Source: Flavobacterium sp. HTF (GTDB lineage Bacteria; Bacteroidota; Bacteroidia; Flavobacteriales; Flavobacteriaceae). From it: 64,000 nt of DNA. The stretch's first letter is position 1; each line of letters starts with the position of its first letter. The notes beneath the pieces were generated by a model that did not search any database, was not told the DNA's origin, and worked only from the letters and a program-made list of their open reading frames with translations. Made by a program: the position numbers and the translations under genes. The stretch is taken from positions 62,001 through 126,000 of the forward strand of contig NZ_QETH01000002.1 in assembly GCF_003105115.1 (NCBI RefSeq), given 5' to 3'. Shown here one piece after another: positions 33,933 through 42,166 of the stretch.

Positions 33933-34886
33933 ATGACCTTACCTTTTATAGAAATAATAGAATCAGTAACTCCCGATCCAAATTTACTGATGTGGAAGTT
34001 TGCTGATGAAGACAAAGAAATAAAAAACGGTGCAAAACTGACAGTCCGCGAAAGCCAGCATGTAATGCTTTTGAATGAAGGACAGCTTGCAGATATTTAT
34101 GCACCCGGGCTTCATACATTATCAACACAAAATATTCCAATCCTAAGTAGTCTCAAAGGCTGGAAATATGGATTTGAAAGCCCGTTTAAGGCTGATGTTT
34201 ATTTTTTTAATACCCATCAGTTTATTAACAACAAATGGGGAACTCCGGCACCGATATTAATGAAGGATCCGGAATTTGGACAAATAAGAATTCGTGCTTT
34301 CGGAAGTTTTGATATCAGAATTACAGATCCCGCAGCCTTTTTTAAAGAATATGCCGGTACCTACCAGCAATTGACCATTTTTGAATTACAACAACAGCTA
34401 AGAGATTTTATTGCTCCGAAATTCGGAGAAATCCTTGCAAATGAACACATTCCTGTAACAGAAGTGGCCGGAAGTATTTCTGAGTTAAGCAAAAAAATTG
34501 AGCCTTTATTAAAACCTTATTTCCTGCAGTTAGGAATTGAACTGACCCAGTTTATCATTACCAGCGTTACCCTTCCCGAAGAAGTTTTGGCACATTATGA
34601 CAAAATCACCGGTATGAATATGGTTACTGATATGGATAAGTTTACCAGATTTAATACCGCAAATGCCATTTCAGAGAAAGGAACTGCGGCACATGATGCT
34701 ACCCAAAATGCTCTGGGTCTGGGAATTATAATGAACCAAATGCAACAAAATAATACTCAGGCAAAAGAAGAAGTCAAAGACGATCTTACCCTAAAATTAC
34801 AAAAATTAAAATCCCTTTTTGATGCCGGACTGATTGATGAAGATGAATTTAAAACAAAGAAATCAGAAATTTTAAGTCAGTTGTAA
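33933..34886 (+). CDS. SPFH-domain protein with SHOCT tail (YdjI/virion-core-like)
   Basis: A 317-residue protein with no membrane helix. The N-terminal SPFH-related domain (about 15-230) has KLTVRESQHVMLLNEGQLAD and YAPGLHTLSTQNIPILSSLK, which matches the bacterial family annotated as virion core protein-like. The tail (about 285-317) is a SHOCT motif, LQKLKSLFDAGLIDEDEFK, an oligomerisation module. In Bacillus subtilis, YdjI of this family brings PspA to the membrane together with zinc-ribbon partners. Here the next gene begins one base after its stop and encodes a zinc ribbon, so it heads a four-gene cassette. Confidence 0.85.
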   Translation: MTLPFIEIIESVTPDPNLLMWKFADEDKEIKNGAKLTVRESQHVMLLNEGQLADIYAPGLHTLSTQNIPILSSLKGWKYGFESPFKADVYFFNTHQFINNKWGTPAPILMKDPEFGQIRIRAFGSFDIRITDPAAFFKEYAGTYQQLTIFELQQQLRDFIAPKFGEILANEHIPVTEVAGSISELSKKIEPLLKPYFLQLGIELTQFIITSVTLPEEVLAHYDKITGMNMVTDMDKFTRFNTANAISEKGTAAHDATQNALGLGIIMNQMQQNNTQAKEEVKDDLTLKLQKLKSLFDAGLIDEDEFKTKKSEILSQL

Positions 34887-34887
34887 A

Positions 34888-35130
34888 ATGGAAAATAAGA
34901 AAGTCAGCTCTTTTCTGGATAAATTAAAAGAAAGCGCCAAAAAACAGGAAAATTATGGCGGAGCCATAGAAATTAACGAGGCCAAAATAAATGTAAGGGA
35001 CTGTCCCGGCTGTGGCGCAGGAAGAGCCAAGCAAGATGGTGTAACGCATTGCGCTTACTGTGGATATGAGTTTCTAAACGTAAAACTTACAGACGGAGTT
35101 TATATTAAAAAAGAAGATAATTCAATTTAA
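34888..35130 (+). CDS. Small zinc-ribbon protein
   Basis: An 80-residue protein. The first 35 residues are Lys-rich helix, followed by one zinc ribbon with CPGCGAG and CAYCGYEF. It starts one base after the SPFH-SHOCT gene and is very likely translationally coupled. Such tiny ribbons probably act as assembly partners. No homologue with a known function comes to mind. Confidence 0.8.
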   Translation: MENKKVSSFLDKLKESAKKQENYGGAIEINEAKINVRDCPGCGAGRAKQDGVTHCAYCGYEFLNVKLTDGVYIKKEDNSI

Positions 35131-35142
35131 AAATCATATAAC

Positions 35143-36087
35143 GTGTTCGGATTATTCAATAACAAAAAAAATGAAAAAGAAGAAGCTTTTCCCGAATGGT
35201 ACCCGGAGCTTCAGGAATCTCAGCAAAGATGGTTTACTTTCTTAGAAAAGCTGGAATCTAAAATGGAAGAATTGGCAACGGCGGCAATTCCGGAGTTAAA
35301 ACAGCTTTTAGAGGACGACGATGATTTTTATAAAAGAACCTTTCATAAAGTATATTCCGGTGTCAATGGTCAATTGAACAATATAAGGGAAAAAGCCAGG
35401 GACACTTACGAAGAAAAAATCAATGACGTTTATTACAGATACGATTCTCAGGTTTCTGTCCTGAGCAAACATCACAGTTTACTATCGGATTTTAGAAGTG
35501 CCTGCGGAGATCGCTATCATGATGAATTTGAAAATAAATATGACTATTGGAGGAAGCAGATCGAAAAAACGCAGGAACGAGATCTTGAAATCGAATATGA
35601 AAAGATCCTAAACGAATTTGAAACTATTAAAGACAAATTCAACTGTACACAATGCAGTGGAAATATTACAATAGAAAAGATCTTTTTAATCGAAACTTAT
35701 ATTACGTGTCCATATTGCCAGACGCAAAATACTTTTGCTCCAAGTACCCAGGGCCGAAATTTACAAAATATTGCACGGGGCCTTGCTGAACAAAGAACGG
35801 CACATTTGTATGAAGAATTTGAAACCGAAAACGACAAAGAAAGAGACCTGTACCACCAGCGTCATGAACTAAGCCTGAGCAAAATTCGCGAATCTGACAA
35901 AAAAGTGCTGAGCGAAATTCAGGCAAAAATGGATGAACTCGAAGAGCAAAGGCAGTTTGCTATTAAAAATGCTCCAAAATTAAAACAGATTTATCTGAGG
36001 GCAATGTATGACGAGTGGAACAAAATCACACCGGATTTAAAAGAACACAACGAAAAAATGTATCAGAATCAATTACACAGTTTATAA
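35143..36087 (+). CDS. Coiled-coil protein with central zinc ribbon
   Basis: A 314-residue soluble protein whose start is GTG at 35143 (reading MFGLFNNKKNEKEEAF). Long charged helices lie on both sides of a zinc ribbon at about 165-200 with CTQCSG and CPYCQT. The C-terminal helices contain HQRHELSLSKIRESDKKVLS, a probable coiled coil. It lies 12 bases after the small zinc-ribbon gene. The short N-terminal FGLFNNK resembles the FKKLFGS start of the next gene and may be a membrane-contacting amphipathic segment. Confidence 0.8.
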   Translation: MFGLFNNKKNEKEEAFPEWYPELQESQQRWFTFLEKLESKMEELATAAIPELKQLLEDDDDFYKRTFHKVYSGVNGQLNNIREKARDTYEEKINDVYYRYDSQVSVLSKHHSLLSDFRSACGDRYHDEFENKYDYWRKQIEKTQERDLEIEYEKILNEFETIKDKFNCTQCSGNITIEKIFLIETYITCPYCQTQNTFAPSTQGRNLQNIARGLAEQRTAHLYEEFETENDKERDLYHQRHELSLSKIRESDKKVLSEIQAKMDELEEQRQFAIKNAPKLKQIYLRAMYDEWNKITPDLKEHNEKMYQNQLHSL

Positions 36088-36111
36088 TTTATTAATCTTA
36101 AAAATCAACAA

Positions 36112-37074
36112 ATGTTTAAAAAACTTTTTGGATCTCTAACAGGAGACAATAAACAGGAAAATCAAAATTACGAGCAGCCACAAACATCAAACGATAGTTA
36201 CGAAGATGATTATGAAAACGAATATCAGGAAGCAGAATACGATCCTGAAACACTTCACGGAACTCATTATGAAGTAGAAGATTTTGATAATGAAGTAGCC
36301 AGAAGAGCCGAAGCATGGATTCAGGACGAAAGTGACAATGGTGAAAACCTGGATGAAAAAGACATTCAAAACATCTATTTTAACTACAGAAGAGACGTTT
36401 ATAAAGAATGGAATAACTGCGATTCTGACCAAATGATCCGATTTGAGCATGCTAATTCATTAAAATATACCGGCATACAAACTTCCGGATTTGTAAAAGT
36501 AGATGAAAACAATCCGTTTTTAGAACCGGTTCACGGAGTAGATTTAAGAACTTACACCGCATTATGCCTTAAAATAAGTGCCGGAGTTGATTATCTTGAG
36601 GTTTGTAAAGCAATGGGATTTGAACCGGTAATCTGGGAAGAATTAAACACAATCTGGCCTCAGCGTATGGGAGAAGATACTTCTTTTACCGTAACAACCT
36701 TATTTGGTCAGTATTATGCAGAGAACGTAACCGTTCCGCAATTAGAAAACCTTAAAGCAGAAATATCAGCAGAAGGACAGGCAAATCTTGACAGAATCAA
36801 AACTGACCGTTATTTCTATGAAGAACTTGCCGGAGCAAGACAGGCTGCTTACGAATACGGAATCGATGGCGCACAATGGATTTTGGAAAACTACGGAATC
36901 AATCTGGCAGATTTTCAATCGGTTGCGATGCAATGGATGACCGAACAAAACCAAAACTGGAACTCAGAAGAAATTATAGAGTTTTCAAACTATCAGCAGG
37001 AAAAACAAAAAGAATATGCTGCTAAATTTGCTGCCGAGCAAGGCGGTAATATCGCTGATGATGTAGAATTCTAA
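36112..37074 (+). CDS. DUF6620-like protein, last gene of the SPFH cassette
   Basis: A 320-residue soluble protein. A short basic-aromatic start (MFKKLFGSL) is followed by a very acidic, Tyr-rich linker (about 10-60) and an all-helical region with two related blocks: RTYTALCLKISAGVDYLEVC, then QYYAENVTVPQLENLKAEIS and DRYFYEELAGARQAAYEYGI. I associate it with DUF6620 from memory, with moderate certainty. It is 24 bases downstream of the coiled-coil zinc-ribbon gene and is followed by a strong terminator, closing the operon. Confidence 0.75.
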   Translation: MFKKLFGSLTGDNKQENQNYEQPQTSNDSYEDDYENEYQEAEYDPETLHGTHYEVEDFDNEVARRAEAWIQDESDNGENLDEKDIQNIYFNYRRDVYKEWNNCDSDQMIRFEHANSLKYTGIQTSGFVKVDENNPFLEPVHGVDLRTYTALCLKISAGVDYLEVCKAMGFEPVIWEELNTIWPQRMGEDTSFTVTTLFGQYYAENVTVPQLENLKAEISAEGQANLDRIKTDRYFYEELAGARQAAYEYGIDGAQWILENYGINLADFQSVAMQWMTEQNQNWNSEEIIEFSNYQQEKQKEYAAKFAAEQGGNIADDVEF

Positions 37075-37095
37075 TTTGATTAAAACATTCTGTGT

Positions 37096-37130
37096 AAAAT
37101 CGGCTAAGAATAAATCTTAGCCGATTTTTT
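37096..37130 (+). terminator. Intrinsic terminator of the SPFH cassette
   Basis: Stem AAATCGGCTAAGA / TCTTAGCCGATTT around ATAAA, followed by a T run. Confidence 0.88.
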
Positions 37131-37153
37131 TATTGATAAAAGAATTATTTTTA

Positions 37154-37183
37154 TTGTTTATCAATAAATTTTTATTATTTTTG
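37154..37183 (+). promoter_or_regulatory. Bacteroidota promoter of the DUF2975/XRE pair
   Basis: TTG at 37154-37156, a 19-base spacer, and TATTTTTG at 37176-37183. This is the best match to the -33/-7 consensus that I found in the window. The start codon is 26 bases downstream. Confidence 0.65.
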
Positions 37184-37208
37184 ATTTCATTATCTAAACT
37201 TATCAATC

Positions 37209-37751
37209 ATGGAAATCAAAATTACCACCAAGCAAATACTTATGGTATTGCATATCCTTTCCTGGATAATTTTCATAGGCTTGTGTATCGAAGCCGGATC
37301 TTATATCTCTAATGGTATTTTTACATTGACAGTACATCCGCAGAATGCAGGATATTTAGAGTTATTACATCTTTATGAATTTGATGCCGGACGTTATGTA
37401 CAGGAACTGATTCTTCTTACTATCATAGCAGTAATAAAAGCTGTAATGTTCTATCAGATTGTAAAAATCCTCTACAATAAAAAACTAAACGTATTACAGC
37501 CCTTTAATAGTGAAATGGGGCGTTTTATATTTAATCTCTCTTATCTCGCTATTGGTATTGGCTTATTTTCTTACTGGACTGTGAGCTTTAATAAATGGTT
37601 GGTGAATCAAAATGTAAAAATGCCAAATATAGAAAACCTTCATATTGGCGGTGCAGATGTCTGGATTTTTATGGGGATCGTATTGTTAGTAATCGCTCAG
37701 ATTTTTAAGAGAGGAATTGAGATTCAGTCAGAAAACGAATTAACCATTTAA
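37209..37751 (+). CDS. DUF2975 membrane protein
   Basis: A 180-residue protein with four predicted helices (about 12-32, 72-92, 110-132, 150-172), matching the DUF2975/YoaS family of unknown function. It forms a pair with a small XRE regulator nine bases downstream, as yoaS does with yozG in Bacillus. The regulator may control this operon or may be held at the membrane by this protein, on the model of signalling pairs such as SdpI/SdpR. That role is inference. Confidence 0.85.
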   Translation: MEIKITTKQILMVLHILSWIIFIGLCIEAGSYISNGIFTLTVHPQNAGYLELLHLYEFDAGRYVQELILLTIIAVIKAVMFYQIVKILYNKKLNVLQPFNSEMGRFIFNLSYLAIGIGLFSYWTVSFNKWLVNQNVKMPNIENLHIGGADVWIFMGIVLLVIAQIFKRGIEIQSENELTI

Positions 37752-37760
37752 ACATACAAT

Positions 37761-37970
37761 ATGCCCATTATAGTAAATTTGGACGTGATGATGGCCAAAA
37801 GAAAAATGTCATTAAATGAACTTTCAGAAAAAGTGGATCTGACTTTGTCGAATCTGTCAATTTTGAAAACCGGAAAAGCAAAAGCAGTTCGTTTCAGTAC
37901 ACTCGAAGCTATTTGTAAAGTATTGGACTGTCAGCCCGGTGACATTCTGGAATACGTTCCTGATAAATAA
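37761..37970 (+). CDS. Small XRE/Cro-type regulator (YozG-like)
   Basis: A 69-residue protein made of a single helix-turn-helix: MAKRKMSLNELSEKVDLTLS followed by FSTLEAICKVLDCQPGDILE. This short all-HTH form is the YozG type. It is encoded nine bases after the DUF2975 gene and shares its promoter. Confidence 0.9.
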   Translation: MPIIVNLDVMMAKRKMSLNELSEKVDLTLSNLSILKTGKAKAVRFSTLEAICKVLDCQPGDILEYVPDK

Positions 37971-38069
37971 ATATGTAAAATTATTCCGAAAATACAATCT
38001 TTGCTTTTAGGTATGTAACTTTTTATGAAGTTGGCTACTAACTATTTAGTTTAACAAAAAAAGCAATTC

Positions 38070-39224
38070 ATGAAAAAAATTTCAAGACGTTCGTTTGTTA
38101 ATAAATTCGGAGTCGGATTAGGAGCATCTGTTGTTATAACCACACTTCCCTCCTTTCTGACAGCACCGGAAAGTTCTAAAAAGCTTTATACCGGAAAAAA
38201 AATAAACATCGCGCTCTGCGGTTTGGGAAATTATGCCTCAATGTTAGCCGAAGGGATTGAAGTATCTGAATATTGCCATCTCGCCGGAATCGTTACCGGA
38301 ACTCCTTCAAAAGCAGAAAAATGGAAAGCCAAATATAATATCCCCGAAAAAAATAGCTACAATTATGAGAATTTTGACGAAATAAAAAACAATTCCGATA
38401 TTGATCTGGTGTACATCGTGATGCCAAACGGTTTGCATAAAGAATATACCATTCGTTCGGCAAAAGCGGGAAAAAATGTTATCACAGAAAAACCAATGGC
38501 AGTATCTGTAAAAGACTGCGAAGAAATGATAAAAGCCTGCAATGACAATAATGTACAACTGGCAGTTGGATATCGTTTACACTACGAACCTTATCACCTG
38601 GAATTAAAAAGATTAGGACAACAAAAAGTTTTCGGCCAAATACGATTTATTGAAGCTTCAGTTGGTTATAAAACATATGACACTCTGGATACCAAAACCA
38701 TTGTCGATAAAAATGATCGCAGTGAATGGCGATTGAATAAAAAATTATCCGGCGGTGGTCCTTTAATGGATTTAGGGATTTATTGCATCCAGGCCAGCCG
38801 ATATGTTTTGGGAGAAGAACCAATTGCAGTTACGGCCCAATTTGGGCATATAAATGATAAAAACAGGTTTTCGGAAACAGAAGAAAGTATATCATGGCAA
38901 ATGGAATTTCCTGGTGGAGCGACCGCCAATTGTAATACTTCCTGCGGTTTTTATATTGATCGATTTTATGCCACTGCAGATGAAGGTTTTTTTCAATTGA
39001 GTCCGGCCTTAAGTTATGGCCCTTTTGAAGGTAAAACATCTGAAAAGGAATTAAAATTTCCGGTAATAAATCAGCAAAAAACGCAACTCGATGAAATTTG
39101 CAAAGTCTTATTGGAAAATAAAAAACTGCCCAATCACATTACCGGCGAAGAAGGATTAAAGGACATTAAAGTGATCAATGCCATTTACAAAGCTGCAGAA
39201 ACAGGAAAGAAAGTTTTTTTATAA
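38070..39224 (+). CDS. Tat-exported Gfo/Idh/MocA family oxidoreductase
   Basis: A 384-residue NAD(P)-dependent sugar oxidoreductase. The N terminus is a twin-arginine signal (ISRRSFVNKFGVGLG, then a hydrophobic stretch to about 33), so the enzyme is exported folded with its cofactor, as in glucose-fructose oxidoreductase. The Rossmann segment INIALCGLGNYAS, the catalytic-Lys motif EKPMAVS and the C-terminal domain with GGGPLMDLGIYCIQASRYVL are visible. The likely role is periplasmic oxidation or reduction of a sugar or cyclitol. No glycoside hydrolase neighbour points to a substrate. Confidence 0.92.
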   Translation: MKKISRRSFVNKFGVGLGASVVITTLPSFLTAPESSKKLYTGKKINIALCGLGNYASMLAEGIEVSEYCHLAGIVTGTPSKAEKWKAKYNIPEKNSYNYENFDEIKNNSDIDLVYIVMPNGLHKEYTIRSAKAGKNVITEKPMAVSVKDCEEMIKACNDNNVQLAVGYRLHYEPYHLELKRLGQQKVFGQIRFIEASVGYKTYDTLDTKTIVDKNDRSEWRLNKKLSGGGPLMDLGIYCIQASRYVLGEEPIAVTAQFGHINDKNRFSETEESISWQMEFPGGATANCNTSCGFYIDRFYATADEGFFQLSPALSYGPFEGKTSEKELKFPVINQQKTQLDEICKVLLENKKLPNHITGEEGLKDIKVINAIYKAAETGKKVFL

Positions 39225-39352
39225 AGAAATTCCAGTTTTGAAATAGTAAAATTTTTATTCAAAAACAGTACGAATTATGCTTAATTTTAAGCAACCTTTT
39301 ACTTCAGTTGTTATCTGTAAAAGAACACGAACTTATAATCCAGTCCGACTTC

Positions 39353-39748
39353 ATGAAAAATTTTGCTTATATATTGACACTATTTGTTTTGGTTTCCTGC
39401 AGCAGTACAAAGACTGTTGCTTCTTCTGAAAATTCATTAAACGGAAAATGGAACTGGGTCAGCTCGACTGGCGGCTTTATAGGTTCAACCCTTACGCCTG
39501 CCTCAGAGAAAAAAACAATGACAATTGAGATTTCCAAATCAACGATTAAAAGATTTGAAAACGGAAAACTGATTTCTGAAAATGACTTTTCTGTAGAAAC
39601 CGGAAATTCAATTTACGGCAATGACAAAAAAATGATCGTTTACAAAAACGACGCTCCTAAGCAATCTTTTGAGATTAAAGACAATGTTTTATATTTAAAC
39701 GATGAATGCCACGATTGTTATCAGTCACAATATGTTCGTGTAAAATAA
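39353..39748 (+). CDS. Small lipoprotein, lipocalin-like
   Basis: A 131-residue lipoprotein. I start it at the ATG at 39353, because MKNFAYILTLFVLVSCSS is a standard lipoprotein signal; a longer frame from 39308 would bury it. The mature part begins Ser/Thr-rich, then LNGKWNWVSSTGGFIGSTL, a pattern common in small lipocalin-like lipoproteins of Bacteroidota, and ends in a Cys-x-x-Cys pair (DECHDCYQS). No specific function is assigned. Confidence 0.8.
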   Translation: MKNFAYILTLFVLVSCSSTKTVASSENSLNGKWNWVSSTGGFIGSTLTPASEKKTMTIEISKSTIKRFENGKLISENDFSVETGNSIYGNDKKMIVYKNDAPKQSFEIKDNVLYLNDECHDCYQSQYVRVK

Positions 39749-39755
39749 AATTAAT

Positions 39756-40649
39756 ATGGAAGTCTGTATTATTGAATTTCCGTCTAATCTGGGCTTAAAA
39801 GAACCGCAACCGGGAAAAGAACCCGGAGTAAAATATTTACCGGATTTTTTGCAAAAACACAACCTGCATAGTATTCTCAATCCGGAGAATATTGTGCGGC
39901 TTGATGCCCCGGACTATTCTAATGTAAGAGATGCTGAAACAAAGATTCTTAATTCAGATTCCTTAATCGAATATTCAATTCAACAGGCCGGGTTAATTAG
40001 CAAAACATTTGATAATAATCAATTTCCGTTTATTCTTGGCGGAGACTGCAGCATACTTCTGGGAGCAGCAATTGCCTTAAAACAAAAAGGAAATTACGGA
40101 TTATTTTACCTTGACGGACATACCGATTTTATGGACATTTCCTTGTCTGAAACCGGCGGCGTTGGCGGAATGGCAGCCTCAATTGTAACCGGAAACGGTC
40201 ATAAAAAATTAACCGATATTTTAGGTTTGATTCCTTACATCAAAGAAGAAAACCTCTGGTGCGTGGGCAACCGAGAGTACGATGACGAATATGAAAATGA
40301 AATTCGCAACTCAGACGCAACGTATATCAGCCTTGATGAATTGAGAAAAAGAGGAATCTCAAAATGTACAGCATCGTTTCTTTCTGAAATTGAAAACAAA
40401 AATCTGGATGGTTTCTGGCTTCATATCGATGTTGATGTTCTAAATGATGAAATAATGCCCTGCGTTGACAGCCGGACTCCCGATGGTTTAACTTACAATG
40501 AATTTAATGAACTGACTTTAGCCTTGTTCAAAAGCAATAAACTTGCCGGACTTGAAATAACGATTCTCGATCCGGATTTAGACAAAACCGGAGAATACAC
40601 GAATGCTTTTGTAACCCATTTGACATCAGCTTTCAATAAGGCAAAATAA
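39756..40649 (+). CDS. Arginase/agmatinase-fold protein with altered metal motif
   Basis: A 297-residue ureohydrolase-fold protein. The family blocks are visible: GGDCSILLG (95-103), YLDGHTDFM (119-127), LHIDVDVLNDEIMP and GLEITILDPDLD. In arginases the first block reads GGDHS, with the His binding manganese; here it is Cys98. The second block has Gly instead of Ala in DAHxD. Similar GGDCS proteins exist in the wider family, so it may be an active enzyme with another metal or substrate (agmatinase, formiminoglutamase and guanidino acids are all possible). It sits seven bases after the lipoprotein gene. Confidence 0.82.
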   Translation: MEVCIIEFPSNLGLKEPQPGKEPGVKYLPDFLQKHNLHSILNPENIVRLDAPDYSNVRDAETKILNSDSLIEYSIQQAGLISKTFDNNQFPFILGGDCSILLGAAIALKQKGNYGLFYLDGHTDFMDISLSETGGVGGMAASIVTGNGHKKLTDILGLIPYIKEENLWCVGNREYDDEYENEIRNSDATYISLDELRKRGISKCTASFLSEIENKNLDGFWLHIDVDVLNDEIMPCVDSRTPDGLTYNEFNELTLALFKSNKLAGLEITILDPDLDKTGEYTNAFVTHLTSAFNKAK

Positions 40650-40720
40650 TTAGTACCGGGATTTTTCTTATTTTCGTAAGACAAAGAAAAAATTTCCGGA
40701 ACATTTCTATTAAAATTGCC

Positions 40721-41314
40721 ATGAATATTCTAATAGTTTACAGTCATCCAAGTCAGAAATCCTATACTTTTCAGGTTTTAAAACAATTGAAATCCTTAAT
40801 TCTAAAACAAAACTGGAACCTTGAAATTTCGGATTTGTATGAAATGAATTTCGAAAGTGATATGTCTGAAAATGAATATGAACGAGAAGGTTTTATAAAA
40901 AGAGAACTTCCTGTTTCTGAAGATGTTCTGGCAGAGCACCAGAAAATTGAAAACGCAGACTGCATTATCTTTTTATATCCGGTCTGGTGGAGCGATTGTC
41001 CGGCCAAACTCAAAGGCTGGTTTGACAGGGTTTATTCGGTTGGATATGCTTACGGACAAACCGAGAACTATAAAAAAATGAAAACCATACCAAATGGAAT
41101 CGTAATCTGTACAGCAGGACATCCAAACGAATTTTTAGAAGAAATCGGAATTGCACAAAGCATGCAAAACATTATGCTCGATGACAGACTCGGCAAACGT
41201 TTCGACAATAAAGAGATGCTTATTCTGGGCGGAACCCTGGAACTGGAAAAAGTGATGGAAAAACATATGAAGGAAATTGAAAATATGGTGGAGAAAATTA
41301 AACAGAGTTACTAA
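40721..41314 (+). CDS. NAD(P)H-dependent flavodoxin-fold oxidoreductase
   Basis: A 197-residue FMN or FAD quinone reductase-like protein (NQO/KefF/MdaB group). It has VYSHPSQKSYTFQVLKQLK at the phosphate site, CIIFLYPVWWSDCPAKLKGW and a conserved RVYSVGYAYG segment. These enzymes give two-electron reduction of quinones or act in detoxification. It is a single gene with a short leader after the arginase-fold gene. Confidence 0.92.
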   Translation: MNILIVYSHPSQKSYTFQVLKQLKSLILKQNWNLEISDLYEMNFESDMSENEYEREGFIKRELPVSEDVLAEHQKIENADCIIFLYPVWWSDCPAKLKGWFDRVYSVGYAYGQTENYKKMKTIPNGIVICTAGHPNEFLEEIGIAQSMQNIMLDDRLGKRFDNKEMLILGGTLELEKVMEKHMKEIENMVEKIKQSY

Positions 41315-41316
41315 AA

Positions 41317-41403
41317 ATGAAAAAAAATAAGATTAGAGTTTATCACTTATTCTGGGCTGTTGCTATAATCGTTTTATAATTGGGAGTAATTGAGAAAGAA
41401 TAA
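41317..41403 (+). pseudogene. Possible remnant of a small membrane-protein gene
   Basis: ATG at 41317 opens a frame reading MKKNKIRVYHLFWAVAIIVL, then a TAA stop, and continues LGVIEKE to a second TAA. The first part looks like the start of a membrane protein with a basic N terminus. It could be a gene broken by a stop codon or a chance frame. The repeat array starts some 50 bases later. Confidence 0.2.
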
Positions 41404-41454
41404 AATTTACTCTTAATGACAGGATTGGACTTATTTTGTTTAGTTCTCTTTTTT

Positions 41455-42016
41455 TGTCATTCTGAGGAACGAAGAATCTTCGTTACAGGATCGACAAAGA
41501 AATGATTTTAGATTGCGTAGCTGCTTACGAAGATTCTTCGTTCCTCAGAATGACAAGATTGAGGCTACTTTGTGGATCCTGCTAGTGAGATTACTTCGTT
41601 CCTCAGAATGACAAGATTGAGGTTACTTCGTGGATCCTGCAACGAAGATTCTTCGTTCTTCAGAATGACAAGATTGAGGTTACTTTGTGGATCCTGCAAC
41701 GAAGATTCTTCGTTCCTCAGAATGACAAGATTGAGGTTACTTTGTGGATCCTGCTAGTGAGATTACTTCGTTCCTCAGAATGACAAGATTGAGGTTACTT
41801 TGTGGATCCTGCTAGTGAGATTACTTCGTTCCTCAGAATGACAAGATTGAGGTTACTTTGTGGATCCTGCTAGTGAGATTACTTCGTTCCTCGCAATGAC
41901 AAGATTGCGGTTGTTTTGTGGATCCTGCTAGTAAGATTGCTTCGTTCCTCAGAATGACAAGATTGCGATTACTTTGTGGATCCTGGTAGTGAGATTTCTT
42001 AGTTTCTCGCAATGAC
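41455..42016. repeat. Tandem array of a 58-bp unit
   Basis: About eight copies of a unit containing TTCGTTCCTCAGAATGACAA, GATTGAGGTTACTTTG and TGGATCCTGCTAGTGAG. GGATCC landmarks lie at 41575, 41633, 41690, 41747, 41805, 41863, 41921 and 41979, that is, spaced 57 or 58 bases. The first 35 bases (41456-41490) are an inverted partial copy, TCATTCTGAGGAACGAAGAA, which pairs with 41526-41557. Copies differ by a few bases and degrade toward the right end. Short frames over the array are by-products of its periodicity. Confidence 0.9.
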
Positions 42017-42030
42017 ACAGTTTGGCAAAA

Positions 42031-42072
42031 TCTAAAATCTAAAATCTAAAGTCTACAATCTACAATCTAAAA
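42031..42072 (+). repeat. TCTAAAA heptad array
   Basis: Six units of exactly seven bases, TCTAAAA with the variants TCTAAAG and TCTACAA, directly after the 58-bp array. Confidence 0.85.
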
Positions 42073-42104
42073 ACCTTCATCCCCGCTTTAGACTAAGACA
42101 ATAG

Positions 42105-42112
42105 TAGATTTG
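42105..42112 (+). promoter_or_regulatory. Candidate -7 box for the NmrA-like gene
   Basis: TAGATTTG matches TAnnTTTG and lies 55 bases before the chosen start at 42167. The -33 box is not clear. Confidence 0.35.
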
Positions 42113-42166
42113 GCTACAACTATTATATTGATGTTGCACAACTTTGTATCATCAAAAAATAGATAT

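Noticed and set aside
41572..41757. Open frames of about 60 codons over the 58-bp array on both strands
   Set aside because: Their proteins are periodic translations of the repeat (RLRLLCGSCNEDSSF-like) with no independent support.
41455..42016. CRISPR-like appearance of the array
   Set aside because: There are no unique spacers between repeats; the unit is contiguous, copies differ by point changes, and there are no cas genes.
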